Origin: SHWB01 sp050246875
GTDB lineage: Bacteria > Pseudomonadota > Alphaproteobacteria > UBA6615
Assembly (NCBI GenBank): GCA_050246875.1
Contig: JBFWVF010000004.1
Location: forward strand, 62,001-126,000
Direction of reading: 5' to 3'
Length of the DNA: 64,000 bases
The position numbers and the translations under genes were made by a program. The notes under the pieces are model-generated. The model was not told where the DNA came from, ran no database searches, and saw only the letters and a program-made list of their open reading frames with translations. Of the stretch, positions 20,717-30,533 are shown piece after piece. Each line of letters opens with the position of its first letter. Positions within the stretch are counted from its first letter, which is position 1.

Positions 20717-21940
20717 ATGACGACGCTCGACGTGCAATGCGCCATCGCCGGCGGCGGGCCGGCCGGCATGATGGCCGGGCTGCTGCTGGCCCGCGCCGGG
20801 GTGCGCGTCGCCGTGCTGGAAAAGCACTCCGACTTCCTGCGCGACTTCCGCGGCGACACCATCCACCCCTCGACGCTGGAACTGATGGCCGAGCTGGGCG
20901 AACTCGACGCCTTCCTCGCGCTGCCGCACCAGAAGGCGCACGGCCTCGCCGCGCAGGTCGGCGCCCGCCATTTCCGCATCGCCGACTTCTCGCATCTGCC
21001 GGTGCGCTGTCCCTACATCGCCTTCATGCCGCAATGGGACTTCCTCGACTTCCTCGCCGGCATCGCGGCGCGCTACCCGACCTTCGCGCTGCATCGCCGC
21101 GCCGAGGTGACGGGGCTGATCGAGGCGGACGGCCGCGTCGCCGGCTTGCGCGCGGCGACGCCGGACGGCGACCTCGCGGTGCGCGCCGACCTCGTCATCG
21201 GCGCCGACGGCCGGCACTCCGCGGTGCGCGCGGCCGCGGGTCTGGCCGTGCAGGCCGTGGGCGCGCCGATGGACGTGCTGTGGTTCCGCCTGTCGCGCCG
21301 GCCGGACGACCCCGACGAGACGATGGGTCGCTTCGACGCCGGCAGCATCTGCGTGCTGATCGACCGCGGCGACTACTGGCAGTGCGGCTTCGTCATCCCC
21401 AAGGGCGCGATCGACGCCATCCGCGCGCAGGGCCTGCCGGCCTTCCGCGAGCGGCTGGCACGGCTGGTGCCGTTCCTCGCCGGCCGCCTCGACGAACTGG
21501 CCGACTGGCGGGCCCTCAGCCTGCTCACCGTGACGGTCGACCGCCTGACGTCGTGGCACCGTCCCGGCCTGCTGTGCATCGGCGACGCGGCGCACGCCAT
21601 GTCGCCGGTCGGCGGCGTCGGCATCAACCTCGCCATCCAGGACGCGGTGGCGGCGGCCAACATCCTCGCCGCGCCGCTGCGCGACGGCCGGGCGACGCGG
21701 GGGCATCTCGCCGCCGTGCAGGCGCGGCGCACCTTCCCTGTACGCGTCACCCAGGCGATGCAGGTGGCGGTGCAGAAGCGGGTGATCTCGCGCGTGCTAC
21801 GGGCGGACGCGGCGCTGACGCCGCCATTCTTCCTGCGCCTGCTCGACGCCGTGCCGCCGCTGCGCCGCCTGCCCGCCCGCCTCGTCGGCATGGGCATAAG
21901 GCCGGAGCACATCGGCACGCCGGATGCGTTCGCGGGCTGA
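20717..21940 (+). CDS. FAD-dependent aromatic-type monooxygenase/oxidoreductase
   Basis: A 407-residue flavoprotein of the PHBH/UbiH fold. The dinucleotide motif GGGPAGMMAGLLLARAG is at the N-terminus, the middle motif reads DLVIGADGRHSAVR, and the FAD ribityl motif CIGDAAHAMSPVGGVGINLA is near residue 290. Enzymes of this class hydroxylate aromatic or polyketide rings using NAD(P)H and O2. The substrate is not evident. Its stop abuts the stop of the convergent large TPR gene with no gap. Confidence 0.85.
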   Translation: MTTLDVQCAIAGGGPAGMMAGLLLARAGVRVAVLEKHSDFLRDFRGDTIHPSTLELMAELGELDAFLALPHQKAHGLAAQVGARHFRIADFSHLPVRCPYIAFMPQWDFLDFLAGIAARYPTFALHRRAEVTGLIEADGRVAGLRAATPDGDLAVRADLVIGADGRHSAVRAAAGLAVQAVGAPMDVLWFRLSRRPDDPDETMGRFDAGSICVLIDRGDYWQCGFVIPKGAIDAIRAQGLPAFRERLARLVPFLAGRLDELADWRALSLLTVTVDRLTSWHRPGLLCIGDAAHAMSPVGGVGINLAIQDAVAAANILAAPLRDGRATRGHLAAVQARRTFPVRVTQAMQVAVQKRVISRVLRADAALTPPFFLRLLDAVPPLRRLPARLVGMGIRPEHIGTPDAFAG

Positions 21941-24900
21941 CTAGTTCACCAGGTTGGCGGCCTGCGGCGGCGTCGCGGCGCGTTGCCGGCTGGCGTCGAG
22001 GAAGGCGCGGAACTCGTCGACCTCGGCCAGCCGCGCCATGACGTCGGCAAAGTCGCGGGCGGCGCTGTCGGTGAGGGTGGCGACGCGGAAGTCGGGGCCG
22101 AGCGGCGTCGCGTCCATCGCCTTCGCCCAGCCGTCGCGCAGCCGCGACAGGGCGTAGCGGTCGCCGGCCAGCGCCAGGGCGACGGCGCGATTGAGCACCC
22201 AGCGCGCGAGCTTCGGGTCGATCTTCGCGCCCTCGACCGGCGGCGCGCCGGTCAGGCGAGCGTAGGCGGCGGCGGCGGCGCGCCAGTCGGCGGCACGCCA
22301 GTGGATCTCGGCGCGCAGGCGCTCGCCGGCCGGGCTGCCGTCGCCCTCGATCAGGGCCAGCGCCTTCGCACCCTCGCCGGTCTCGAGCCGTGCCCGCGCC
22401 GTCAGGCGGTTGCGCTCGGCCGCGAGGTCGGCCGGCAGGCCCGCCGTCGCGGTCTGGTCGAGGGCTTCCAGCGCGCCCGCCGCGTTGCGGTCGAGCAGGC
22501 GCACAGTGGCAAGGCGCGCGCCGGCGCCCGCCTTCGGCACGCCGCGCAGGCGCGTCGTGACCTGGTGCGTCAACAGTTCGTCGGCCTGGGTCAGCAGGTC
22601 GACGGCGACGAGGCGGTCGACCAGCGTGCCGATCAGCCGGTCGCCCTCGGGGCCGGCCGGCGCGAGATCGCGGAACTCGTTGAACAGGGCGATCCCCGCC
22701 ACCGGCGTCAGCGTGTCGGCCTCGCCGTCGAGGAAGATGCGACGGAAGGCCTCGCGCATGGTGTCGGTGAGCGCCGCCACCTGCGGATGGTCGGGGAAGT
22801 TGGCGACGGCGCGCTTGAGCGTCCGCAGCCCGTCGCGCAGCGCGCCGGTATCGAGCTGCAGCTCGCCCTCGCGGCGCAGGATGGCGAATTCGAGGTCGTC
22901 GCCGCGCCAGACATGGCGCAGCCCGTCGAGCACGTCGATCGCCTCCTTCGCCTCCATGCGGCCAGCGCCGACCAGCAGCTCGACACGGTCGAAGGTGGCG
23001 CGCGCGCGGGCCCAGCGGTCGCCGCTGTCGATCGCCCGCTGGTAGAGCGTCAGCGCCTCCTCGACATCGCCGCGCACGGCGGCGACGCGGCCGCGCAGGA
23101 TGTCGCGGCGGACGCGGTCGGCGCGCGTGAGGCCGGCATTGCCGAGCGCGTCGAGCCAGGCGACGGCCGAGCCGGAATCGTGGACGGCGAGGAAGCTCTC
23201 GGCGGCGAGCATGGTGAAGCGGGCGACGAGGCGCGGCGGATAGATGGTGAGCTGGCCGGTCGACTGGCGGAAGGCCAGCGCGGCGCCGGGCCAGTCGCCC
23301 GCCTCGGCCGCCAGCGCGGCGCGCCACAGCTCGATGTCGGCCTCGCCGTCGAGGGCGTGGTCGCCGAAGGCCTCGCGCGCCGTCTCGCTGTCGGCGCCGA
23401 GCCAGGCATTGGCGCCGACCAGCGCGCGGATCGCCGGCGCGCGCGCCAGTTCCGGCGAATCGTGGGCGATGGCGGCGAGGACGCCGGCGGCGCGCTCGTG
23501 CATGCCGTGGGCGAACAGGAACCGCGCCAGTTCGAGGCGCGCGGCGTTGCGCTCGGCGGGCGTCGCCTCGATGACGCGCGCCAGCATGCGACGATAGGCC
23601 TGGTTGTAGTCGCCCAGTTCGGCATGGCGCCACGGGATGAAGTCGAACATGCCGCGCCGCGTCTCGCCGGCGGCGGCCGCGAGCACGCGGCGGCGGTCCT
23701 CACCCGGCGTCAGGTTGAGCCCGCCGGGACCGGCGACGATGACGCCGTCGCTGCCGGTGCGGACCTGCAGCCCGTCCGTGCGCGGCACCACGGCGATGCC
23801 CTGCGCCGTCGTCAGCACCTCGAAATCGACGGCCTCGACGCGCTTCTCGACGCCAACGCCGCGGCGCGCGACGGGAACGACGTGCAGCGCGTCGCCGACC
23901 TCGGGATCGCGCAGGACCAGCGGCTTGCCCGGGATCACCGGGCGCAGGGCGAGCTGCGGACGGCCGTTCGTGTCCTGCACCAGATCGCTGTCGACCGCGC
24001 GCTCGGGATGGAGGCCGCGCGCGGCGAGCACGACGGTCCAGCCGTCGCCGTCGCGCCCCGGCCCGGGGTTGAAGCCCGGCAGCGTGACCAGACGCAGCAC
24101 CGTGGCCTCGCCGTGCGGCAACTGCTCGATGGTGGTGACGATGTCGCCGGCCGACGCCGCCAGCGCCTCGGTATCGATGCGCGCCAGACGGTCGAAGACG
24201 AGCCACAGCCGGCCGCCGCGGCGGAACCACGCCGAGGCGGTGCCGGCCGGGAAGGGAAAGGTCAGCACGGCGCCGTCGGACACCTTCTGCACGGCGACGT
24301 CGAGGCGCGGCGTGTCGGGCGGCAGCGCCGCCATGTCGGCGCCGGGCGCGGCCGCCTGCGCCGCGCTTTCGCCGGGGAACGGCATCGCCATCATGCTCGG
24401 CCGCGCGACGGGCGGCGCGGCGACGGGAGCCGGAGCCGGTGCCGCGGGGGCGACGGGGGCGGCCTGCGGCGACGGTGTCTGTGTGGCCGGTGTCTGCGGC
24501 GCCGGTGTCTGCGGCGATGCGGCCGGCGTGGTCGCGGCGGCCGGCACGAGGGCGCGCGGCGGCGCCACGGCGGCGGGCGGCGGTGGCGGGGGTGCCGCCG
24601 CCGCGGTGCGCGCGGGGGCCGGCGGCGCGGCCGGACGCTCGGGCGATGCGGTCTTTTCCGCGAGGACGTCGACGACGACATGAAAGCCGTCGCGGAAATG
24701 GCGCAGGCGCCCGCTGGCGGCGAAGGTCACCTCGCTGGCGTCGTCGAGCCGCTTCGCGGCGAGGCCGCCGATATCGCGCAGCCGGTCGCCGGCGAAACGG
24801 CCGAGGTCGATCGCCGCCGGCCGGTTGAAGCGCAGGGTCACGCGGCCGCCGGCCTCGCCCAGCGTGTACTCGACCGGCACCTCCCAGTCGAAGACCAGGC

Positions 24901-25078
24901 GGACGAAGGTGGCGTGCTCGCCGGCGCGCATGCGGACCGGCGCGTCCGGTGCCGTGCGCGCGGTCGTCGCCGGCGCCGTCGCGGACTGGGCGACCGCCGC
25001 CCCGCCCGTCAGGCACAGCGACGCCGCGACCAGCGCGGCGCCGACCAGAAGACGAAAAGCCTCTCCGCACCGCCGCAT
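21941..25078 (-). CDS. Large secreted AMIN-like/TPR protein of the fliL-fliM operon
   Basis: A 1045-residue exported protein. After a signal peptide (LLVGAALVAASLCLTGGAAVAQ) comes an AMIN-like beta domain (about residues 40-140: VRLVFDWEVPVEYTLGEAGG and RHFRDGFHVVVDVL). A long Ala/Pro-rich linker follows, then a second beta-rich region, and then many TPR-like helical repeats. ATG 25078 is one base after the stop of the motE-like gene (TGACATG), so translation is probably coupled. AMIN domains often target envelope machines and peptidoglycan. The gene order fliL-fliM-DUF6468-motE-TPR suggests a periplasmic role with the motor, but this is inference. Confidence 0.75.
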   Translation of the reverse strand: MRRCGEAFRLLVGAALVAASLCLTGGAAVAQSATAPATTARTAPDAPVRMRAGEHATFVRLVFDWEVPVEYTLGEAGGRVTLRFNRPAAIDLGRFAGDRLRDIGGLAAKRLDDASEVTFAASGRLRHFRDGFHVVVDVLAEKTASPERPAAPPAPARTAAAAPPPPPPAAVAPPRALVPAAATTPAASPQTPAPQTPATQTPSPQAAPVAPAAPAPAPVAAPPVARPSMMAMPFPGESAAQAAAPGADMAALPPDTPRLDVAVQKVSDGAVLTFPFPAGTASAWFRRGGRLWLVFDRLARIDTEALAASAGDIVTTIEQLPHGEATVLRLVTLPGFNPGPGRDGDGWTVVLAARGLHPERAVDSDLVQDTNGRPQLALRPVIPGKPLVLRDPEVGDALHVVPVARRGVGVEKRVEAVDFEVLTTAQGIAVVPRTDGLQVRTGSDGVIVAGPGGLNLTPGEDRRRVLAAAAGETRRGMFDFIPWRHAELGDYNQAYRRMLARVIEATPAERNAARLELARFLFAHGMHERAAGVLAAIAHDSPELARAPAIRALVGANAWLGADSETAREAFGDHALDGEADIELWRAALAAEAGDWPGAALAFRQSTGQLTIYPPRLVARFTMLAAESFLAVHDSGSAVAWLDALGNAGLTRADRVRRDILRGRVAAVRGDVEEALTLYQRAIDSGDRWARARATFDRVELLVGAGRMEAKEAIDVLDGLRHVWRGDDLEFAILRREGELQLDTGALRDGLRTLKRAVANFPDHPQVAALTDTMREAFRRIFLDGEADTLTPVAGIALFNEFRDLAPAGPEGDRLIGTLVDRLVAVDLLTQADELLTHQVTTRLRGVPKAGAGARLATVRLLDRNAAGALEALDQTATAGLPADLAAERNRLTARARLETGEGAKALALIEGDGSPAGERLRAEIHWRAADWRAAAAAYARLTGAPPVEGAKIDPKLARWVLNRAVALALAGDRYALSRLRDGWAKAMDATPLGPDFRVATLTDSAARDFADVMARLAEVDEFRAFLDASRQRAATPPQAANLVN

Positions 25079-25079
25079 G

Positions 25080-25721
25080 TCAGCCACCGCCCGGCGTCGC
25101 GCCCGTGGCAAGGTCGACCTCGCGCTTGCGCGCCAGTTCGGTCGTCAGCTCGCGCGCCCGCTGCGGGTCCATGGCGGCGAGGATCGGCGCCGCGCCGCGC
25201 TCCTTCATGCGCTCCATGATGGCGAGCAGCGTCCGGGTTTCCAGCTCGCCGAGGATGCGCGCGGCCTCGCGCGGCTTCATCGATTCGTAGATCTTGACCA
25301 CGCTCTTGAGCTCGGCCTCCTCCTGTTCGCCGTACTGGCGGACCAGGGTGCCGACCTCGACCTTGAGGCGCTCCAGCTCGCCGACGCGCTGGCCGAGCCG
25401 CTCCTCCGTCGCCTTCAGCAGGCTCTCGCGCACCGCCAGTTCGCGTTCGCGCGCCTCGAGCAGCTCGCGCCGGCGGGCGAGTTCGCTCAGGACCTGCACT
25501 TCCTCGGGCGTGAACGGCTCGGCCGCACGCCGCTTTTCCGCCGCCGGCGCGGGCGGTGCCGCCTGCGTCGTTGCCGAGGCGGCGATGGCCGGCGGAGCGA
25601 TGGCGACCCCGGCGTCGAACCACAGGTCGGCGACGCGGAACACGAGGACGACGGCACCGACGGCGATCGTCACCGGCAGCAGGCGGGGCCGTGGCAGACG
25701 CGGACGGCGCAGGCGAAGCAT
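25080..25721 (-). CDS. MotE-like protein (MgtE N-domain-type, stator-associated)
   Basis: A 213-residue protein with an N-terminal hydrophobic segment (LLPVTIAVGAVVLVFRVADL), a coiled coil rich in Glu/Arg (VLSELARRRELLEAREREL), and a C-terminal MgtE-N-like domain (KIYESMKPREAARILGEL and AILAAMDP-type turns). This layout matches MotE, which in rhizobia is a periplasmic chaperone for the motor protein MotC. The start at ATG 25721 is inside a longer open frame and is chosen because it gives the membrane segment right after MLRLRRPRLPRPR. It lies 11 bases after the DUF6468 gene. Confidence 0.75.
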   Translation of the reverse strand: MLRLRRPRLPRPRLLPVTIAVGAVVLVFRVADLWFDAGVAIAPPAIAASATTQAAPPAPAAEKRRAAEPFTPEEVQVLSELARRRELLEARERELAVRESLLKATEERLGQRVGELERLKVEVGTLVRQYGEQEEAELKSVVKIYESMKPREAARILGELETRTLLAIMERMKERGAAPILAAMDPQRARELTTELARKREVDLATGATPGGG

Positions 25722-25732
25722 CGCGGCGGCCC

Positions 25733-26143
25733 TCAGCGCAGCGCCGCGAGGCGCTGGCGCGCGGGAGCGGTGGCGCGGGCGGCCCCGCCATTGTCGTTGT
25801 CCGACCCGGCCGGCGCCGCGGCGCGGCCGGCGCGGATGAGCGTCTCGAGCTGGCGCGACTGGCCATCGGCGCGCTCGACGAGGAAGGACAGCTCGTCGCG
25901 CATGGCGCGCGCCTTGTCGATGCCGGCACCGAGGTCGAGCCCCTTCAGGCCGCCGACCCTGGCCAGCGAGGCGACCGAGGCCTCGGCCCGCGCCGTCGCG
26001 CCGGTGAACTCGGCGATGGTGCGCTCCAGCTTCGCCCGCCCGGCGCGCATCTCGGCGAGGCGGCGCTCCAGCCGCCAGGCGTAGACCAGCGTGGCCGCCA
26101 GCAGCAGCGCCACGACGACGTCGAGGACGAGGCCGGTTGTCAT
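25733..26143 (-). CDS. DUF6468 family protein
   Basis: A 136-residue protein with one N-terminal membrane helix (GLVLDVVVALLLAATLVYAW) and a cytosolic coiled coil (LERRLAEMRAGRAKLERTIA). It resembles the DUF6468 proteins found after fliM in alphaproteobacteria. ATG 26143 follows the fliM stop by two bases; an in-frame TTG at 26149 would overlap it. No biochemical role is known; operon position suggests motor or basal-body assembly. Confidence 0.75.
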   Translation of the reverse strand: MTTGLVLDVVVALLLAATLVYAWRLERRLAEMRAGRAKLERTIAEFTGATARAEASVASLARVGGLKGLDLGAGIDKARAMRDELSFLVERADGQSRQLETLIRAGRAAAPAGSDNDNGGAARATAPARQRLAALR

Positions 26144-26145
26144 GA

Positions 26146-27171
26146 TCAACGCTCCGGATTCTGCTTGGCCAGCGCCGACAGGCGGCGGTCGATGCGGACG
26201 GCGATCTGCTGGCCGTGCCGGCCGATGCGGCCGACGAACATCGGCACATCGCCGCAGGTCAGCCGCACGTCGTCGTCCGGCCCGGCGCTGAGGGAAAGCT
26301 GCGTGCCGACGCGGAAGTTCATCACGTCGCGCAGCGACAGGGTGAACTCGTCGAGCACCGCCTCGATCTGCACGTCGGTGTACCAGAGCTCGGTCGCCAG
26401 ATGGCTTTCCCAGATGGAGTCACGGCCGAACTTCTCGCCCATGAACATCTGCAGCAGCAGGTCGCGCACCGGCTCCAGCGTGGCGTAGGGCAGCATCAGC
26501 TCGAGCTTGCCGCCGCGATCCTCCATGTCGATGCGCAGCCGCGTGACGATGCCGGCATTGGCCGGGCGGCCGATGGTCGCGAAGCGGGGATTGGTCTCCA
26601 GCCGGTCGAGCCGGAAGGTGACGGGCGACAGCGGATCGAAGGCGGCCGAGAGATCGTGCAGGACGACGTTGATCATGCGTTCGACGAGATTGCGCTCGAT
26701 CGTCGTGTAGGGCCGGCCCTCGATACGCATGGCCGCCGTGCCGCGGCGCCCGCCGAGCAAAACGTCGACGATCGAGTAGATCAGCGAGCTGTCGACGGTG
26801 AGCAGGCCGAAATTGTCCCATTCCTCGGCCTTGAAGACGCCGAGCATGGCCGGTAGCGGGATCGAGTTGAGGTAGTCGCCGAAACGGATCGACTGGATCG
26901 AGTCGATCGACACCTCGACGTTGTCGGAGGTGAAGTTGCGCAGACTGGTAGTGAGCATGCGGACGAGGCGGTCGAAGACCACCTCGAGCATCGGCAGGCG
27001 CTCGTAGTTGACCAGCGCGGAGTTGATGATCGCGGCGACGCCGTCGTCGCCGCCTTCCTTGTCGAAGCCGTCGAAGCCGAGAAGGCTGTCGATTTCCTTC
27101 TGGTCGAGGACGCGCCCCTCGCCGGCAGGATCGCCGGCAGCGGGGGCTTCGGGGGTGTCGATGTCGCTCAT
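26146..27171 (-). CDS. fliM: Flagellar motor switch protein FliM
   Basis: A 341-residue C-ring protein that binds phospho-CheY and sets rotation direction. The N-terminal CheY-binding segment is LDQKEIDSLLGFD. The middle CheC-like domain includes NERLPMLEVVFDRLVRM-type residues, and the C-terminal SpoA domain carries VGTQLSLSAGPDDDVRLTCG and GRIGRHGQQIAVRI. It begins three bases after the fliL stop. Confidence 0.96.
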   Translation of the reverse strand: MSDIDTPEAPAAGDPAGEGRVLDQKEIDSLLGFDGFDKEGGDDGVAAIINSALVNYERLPMLEVVFDRLVRMLTTSLRNFTSDNVEVSIDSIQSIRFGDYLNSIPLPAMLGVFKAEEWDNFGLLTVDSSLIYSIVDVLLGGRRGTAAMRIEGRPYTTIERNLVERMINVVLHDLSAAFDPLSPVTFRLDRLETNPRFATIGRPANAGIVTRLRIDMEDRGGKLELMLPYATLEPVRDLLLQMFMGEKFGRDSIWESHLATELWYTDVQIEAVLDEFTLSLRDVMNFRVGTQLSLSAGPDDDVRLTCGDVPMFVGRIGRHGQQIAVRIDRRLSALAKQNPER

Positions 27172-27174
27172 GGG

Positions 27175-27702
27175 CTACTGCACCAGCATTTCCTTGAACA
27201 GCACGTCGGTGATGCGCGCCGGAGCGACCGCCGCGTTGACGCGCAGCAGCAGCTCCTCGCGCAGCCGGTAGATTCCGGCCGAGCCGCGCAGATCCTCGAT
27301 ACGCAGCTCGCGGAGATAGACCTGGAAATTGTCGATGACGCGCGGCATGGCGGCGTCGATCTTCGGCGTGTCGTCCTTGTGCGGCAGTTCCAGCGCGACG
27401 ACGATCTTGAGGAAGTTGCTCTTCTTGGCATTGGCGCCGGCGTTGAGGTTCACCAGCATCTGCGGCAGTTCGTAGTAGGTGGCCGGGCCGCTGGGCACCT
27501 CCTCGCCCGGCGCGGCATGCTCGCCGCCACCGCCCATGCCGACCGCCGCGAGCAGCGGGTCGGCGGCGCCGGTAAACATCGCGCCGGCGCCGACGGCGAT
27601 GAGCAGCGCCGGCACGGCGGCGAAGAGGATGAGCTTCTTCTTCGACCTGCCGCCGCCTTCGGCCGGCACCATGTCGTCGCTGGCGATCGCCTCGTCGCTC
27701 AT
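27175..27702 (-). CDS. fliL: Flagellar basal body-associated protein FliL
   Basis: A 175-residue single-pass membrane protein. A basic stop (RSKKKLILFAAVPALLIAVG) precedes the membrane helix, and the periplasmic part has YYELPQMLVNLNAG and the C-terminal RITDVLFKEMLVQ. FliL forms a ring around the stator and supports torque. The start is ATG 27702 (MSDEAIASDD); the frame is open further upstream. It leads the fliL-fliM-DUF6468-motE-TPR operon and is divergent from flgF. Confidence 0.92.
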   Translation of the reverse strand: MSDEAIASDDMVPAEGGGRSKKKLILFAAVPALLIAVGAGAMFTGAADPLLAAVGMGGGGEHAAPGEEVPSGPATYYELPQMLVNLNAGANAKKSNFLKIVVALELPHKDDTPKIDAAMPRVIDNFQVYLRELRIEDLRGSAGIYRLREELLLRVNAAVAPARITDVLFKEMLVQ

Positions 27703-27800
27703 ACCGCACCCCGGCTCCGGCGGGCGGGCCGGCACGGCGCCGGCACACCTCGTTCACGCCGGCGATGCTGGGCCAATCCTGGTTAATTTTTCCTTGCGGA

Positions 27801-27829
27801 CGGCAATTTCTGCCGGGCAGAGGCTGCCC
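27801..27829. promoter_or_regulatory. FlbD-type palindromes between fliL and flgF
   Basis: Two adjoining elements: CGGCA-ATTTC-TGCCG (27801-27815) and GGGCA-GAGGC-TGCCC (27815-27829). They lie about 65 bases upstream of the flgF sigma-54 promoter, a normal enhancer distance, and also upstream of fliL on the other strand. Confidence 0.65.
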
Positions 27830-27893
27830 CGCCGGCCGGCCCGGACCCGGCCGGTCCGGACCAAGCCTCTGGAATTCAACGAATTAACCCTTC

Positions 27894-27909
27894 TGGCACG
27901 CGCTCTGCA
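27894..27909 (+). promoter_or_regulatory. Sigma-54 promoter of flgF-flgG-flgA-flgH
   Basis: TGGCACGCGCTCTGCA, with GG and GC separated by exactly ten bases. The consensus is TGGCACG-N4-TTGC; one base of the -12 element differs. It is 53 bases upstream of the flgF start. A TTAACC half-site ends four bases before it. Confidence 0.75.
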
Positions 27910-27961
27910 GCCGGACCGGCACCGGCCGCCAGAACGGCGCGCCGCCGAGAGGGTCCACGCG

Positions 27962-28678
27962 ATGAGTATGTCGACGCTCGTTTCGCTGTCGCACCAGATG
28001 GCGCTGAAGAACCAGATGGACGTCATCGCCAACAACATCGCCAACATGTCGACGCCCGGCTTCCAGGGCGAGCGACCGCTGTTCTCGCAGTATCTCGCGC
28101 GCAGCGGCGGTGCCAGCGTGTCGTTCGTGCAGGACGGCGGCATCCTGCGCGACACGCGGCCAGGGCCGCTTGCCCACACCGGCAATAACCTCGACCTCGG
28201 CATCAATGGCGAGGGCTACTTCGTCGTCGAATCCGAAGGCGAACGGCTCTACACGCGCAACGGCTCGTTCCGCCTCGACGGTTCCGGGCGCCTGACGACA
28301 GCGACCGGCGACCTCGTCATGAGCGACAGCAACCAGCCGATCGTCTTTGCGCCCGACGAGGTCGACATCCAGATCGGCCGTGACGGCACGGTGTCGACCG
28401 AGAACGGCGCCGTCGGCCGCATCCGCCTCGTCACCTTCGCCGACCAGCAGAAGCTGCAGAAGGCCGGCGACACCCTGCTGAAGACCGACGAGGCGCCCAT
28501 CGAGGCGGCCAACGCGGAGATCGCGCAAGGCATGCTGGAAGGCTCCAACGTGCAGTCGGTCATCGAGATGACGCGCATGATCGACGTCCTGCGCAGCTTC
28601 CAGAAGGCCGCCAAGATGATCGATTCCGACAGCGAGCTCGGCTCGCGCGCGATCAAGACCCTTACCGAAATCGTCTAG
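27962..28678 (+). CDS. flgF: Flagellar proximal rod protein FlgF
   Basis: A 238-residue rod protein. The N-terminal motif is MALKNQMDVIANNIANMSTP, the mid-region LDLGINGEGYFVV and the C-terminal MLEGSNVQSVIEMTRMIDVL. It is the first gene of a rightward operon with flgG, flgA and flgH. The start is ATG 27962. Confidence 0.96.
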   Translation: MSMSTLVSLSHQMALKNQMDVIANNIANMSTPGFQGERPLFSQYLARSGGASVSFVQDGGILRDTRPGPLAHTGNNLDLGINGEGYFVVESEGERLYTRNGSFRLDGSGRLTTATGDLVMSDSNQPIVFAPDEVDIQIGRDGTVSTENGAVGRIRLVTFADQQKLQKAGDTLLKTDEAPIEAANAEIAQGMLEGSNVQSVIEMTRMIDVLRSFQKAAKMIDSDSELGSRAIKTLTEIV

Positions 28679-28697
28679 CCCCGGGGAACCGCAGCCC

Positions 28698-29483
<786 letters not shown>

Positions 29484-29504
29484 CCGTAGCGGACGGAGAC
29501 CCCC

Positions 29505-30533
29505 ATGCCCCGCCTCGCCACCCTCGCCGCCATCGCCTGCGCGCTGGCCGTCCTCGCGCCGCATGCCCCACCCGCCGCCACGGCGGCACAGCCGGCGGTG
29601 GCGCCACTGGCGCTGCCGACGCAACTCGTGCTGCGGCCGGCGGTGATGATCGACGGCGACGTCGTGCGCCTCGCCGACCTGTTCGACGGCGACGTCGGCG
29701 CGACCGGCCTCGACCCCGACATGCCGGTGGCCTACGCGCCGCCGCCCGGGCGCCGCGCCATCCTCGACGCCGAGTGGCTCGGCCGGCTGGCCTACCGCCT
29801 GCGCCTGCCATGGCGTCCGGCGACGCGGATGGACCGCGCCGTCGTCGAACGCAGCTCGACGGCGGTCGGCGCCGGCGAGATCGAAAGCGCGCTGCGCGCC
29901 GAACTCGACCGCCGCGGCGAAGGCCGCGACCGCGAGCTGCAGATCGGCAACCGCACGCTGGTGGTGAACATTCCCGCCGACAAGCCGGGGACGGTCGAGG
30001 TCACCGACCTGCGCCTCGACCCCGACGGCGAGCGCTTCACGGCGATCATCGCGGTTCCCGCCGGCGATCCGCAGGCGGTGCGCCAGTCGGTGCAGGGCCG
30101 CCTGTTCTCGGTCGTCGAGGTGCCGGTGCCGGTCGTCGCGCTGCGGCCCGGCGAGACCGTCGCCGCCAAGGACATCGCCTGGGCCAGGGTGCGGGCCGAC
30201 TGGGTCCGCAACAACACCGTGGCGGAAATGGCCGACCTCGTCGGCATGGAAGTCCGCCGGCCGTTGCGCGCCGGCGCGCCGGTGCGGCGCGAGGATGTCC
30301 GCGCACCGGTGATGGTCGCCCGTGGCGCCACGGTGACGATGCTCTACCGCACGGCCAACATGACGCTGAGCGTCGTCGGCCGGGCGCTGTCCGCCGGCGG
30401 CCAGGACGAAGTCATCCAGGTCGCCAACGTGCAGACCAACACGGTCGTCGATGCGCGGATCCTCGGCCCCGACCGGGTCGCCGCCATCACGCCCGACCAG
30501 CTTGCCCAGAACGCCGCCGGAGCCACACGCTGA
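29505..30533 (+). CDS. flgA: Flagellar P-ring assembly chaperone FlgA
   Basis: A 342-residue periplasmic protein with a signal peptide (LATLAAIACALAVLAPHAPP). The C-terminal SAF-like domain has ALRPGETVAAKDIAWARVRA and the closing ARGATVTMLYRTANMTLSVV. FlgA helps FlgI assemble the P ring. It is longer than enterobacterial FlgA, as usual in alphaproteobacteria. Its stop overlaps the flgH start (TGATG). Confidence 0.93.
   Translation: MPRLATLAAIACALAVLAPHAPPAATAAQPAVAPLALPTQLVLRPAVMIDGDVVRLADLFDGDVGATGLDPDMPVAYAPPPGRRAILDAEWLGRLAYRLRLPWRPATRMDRAVVERSSTAVGAGEIESALRAELDRRGEGRDRELQIGNRTLVVNIPADKPGTVEVTDLRLDPDGERFTAIIAVPAGDPQAVRQSVQGRLFSVVEVPVPVVALRPGETVAAKDIAWARVRADWVRNNTVAEMADLVGMEVRRPLRAGAPVRREDVRAPVMVARGATVTMLYRTANMTLSVVGRALSAGGQDEVIQVANVQTNTVVDARILGPDRVAAITPDQLAQNAAGATR

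Noticed and set aside
21983..25219. A 1078-codon open frame antisense to the TPR gene
   Set aside because: Same reasoning: the opposite strand has a signal peptide, AMIN-like domain and TPRs in a coupled operon.
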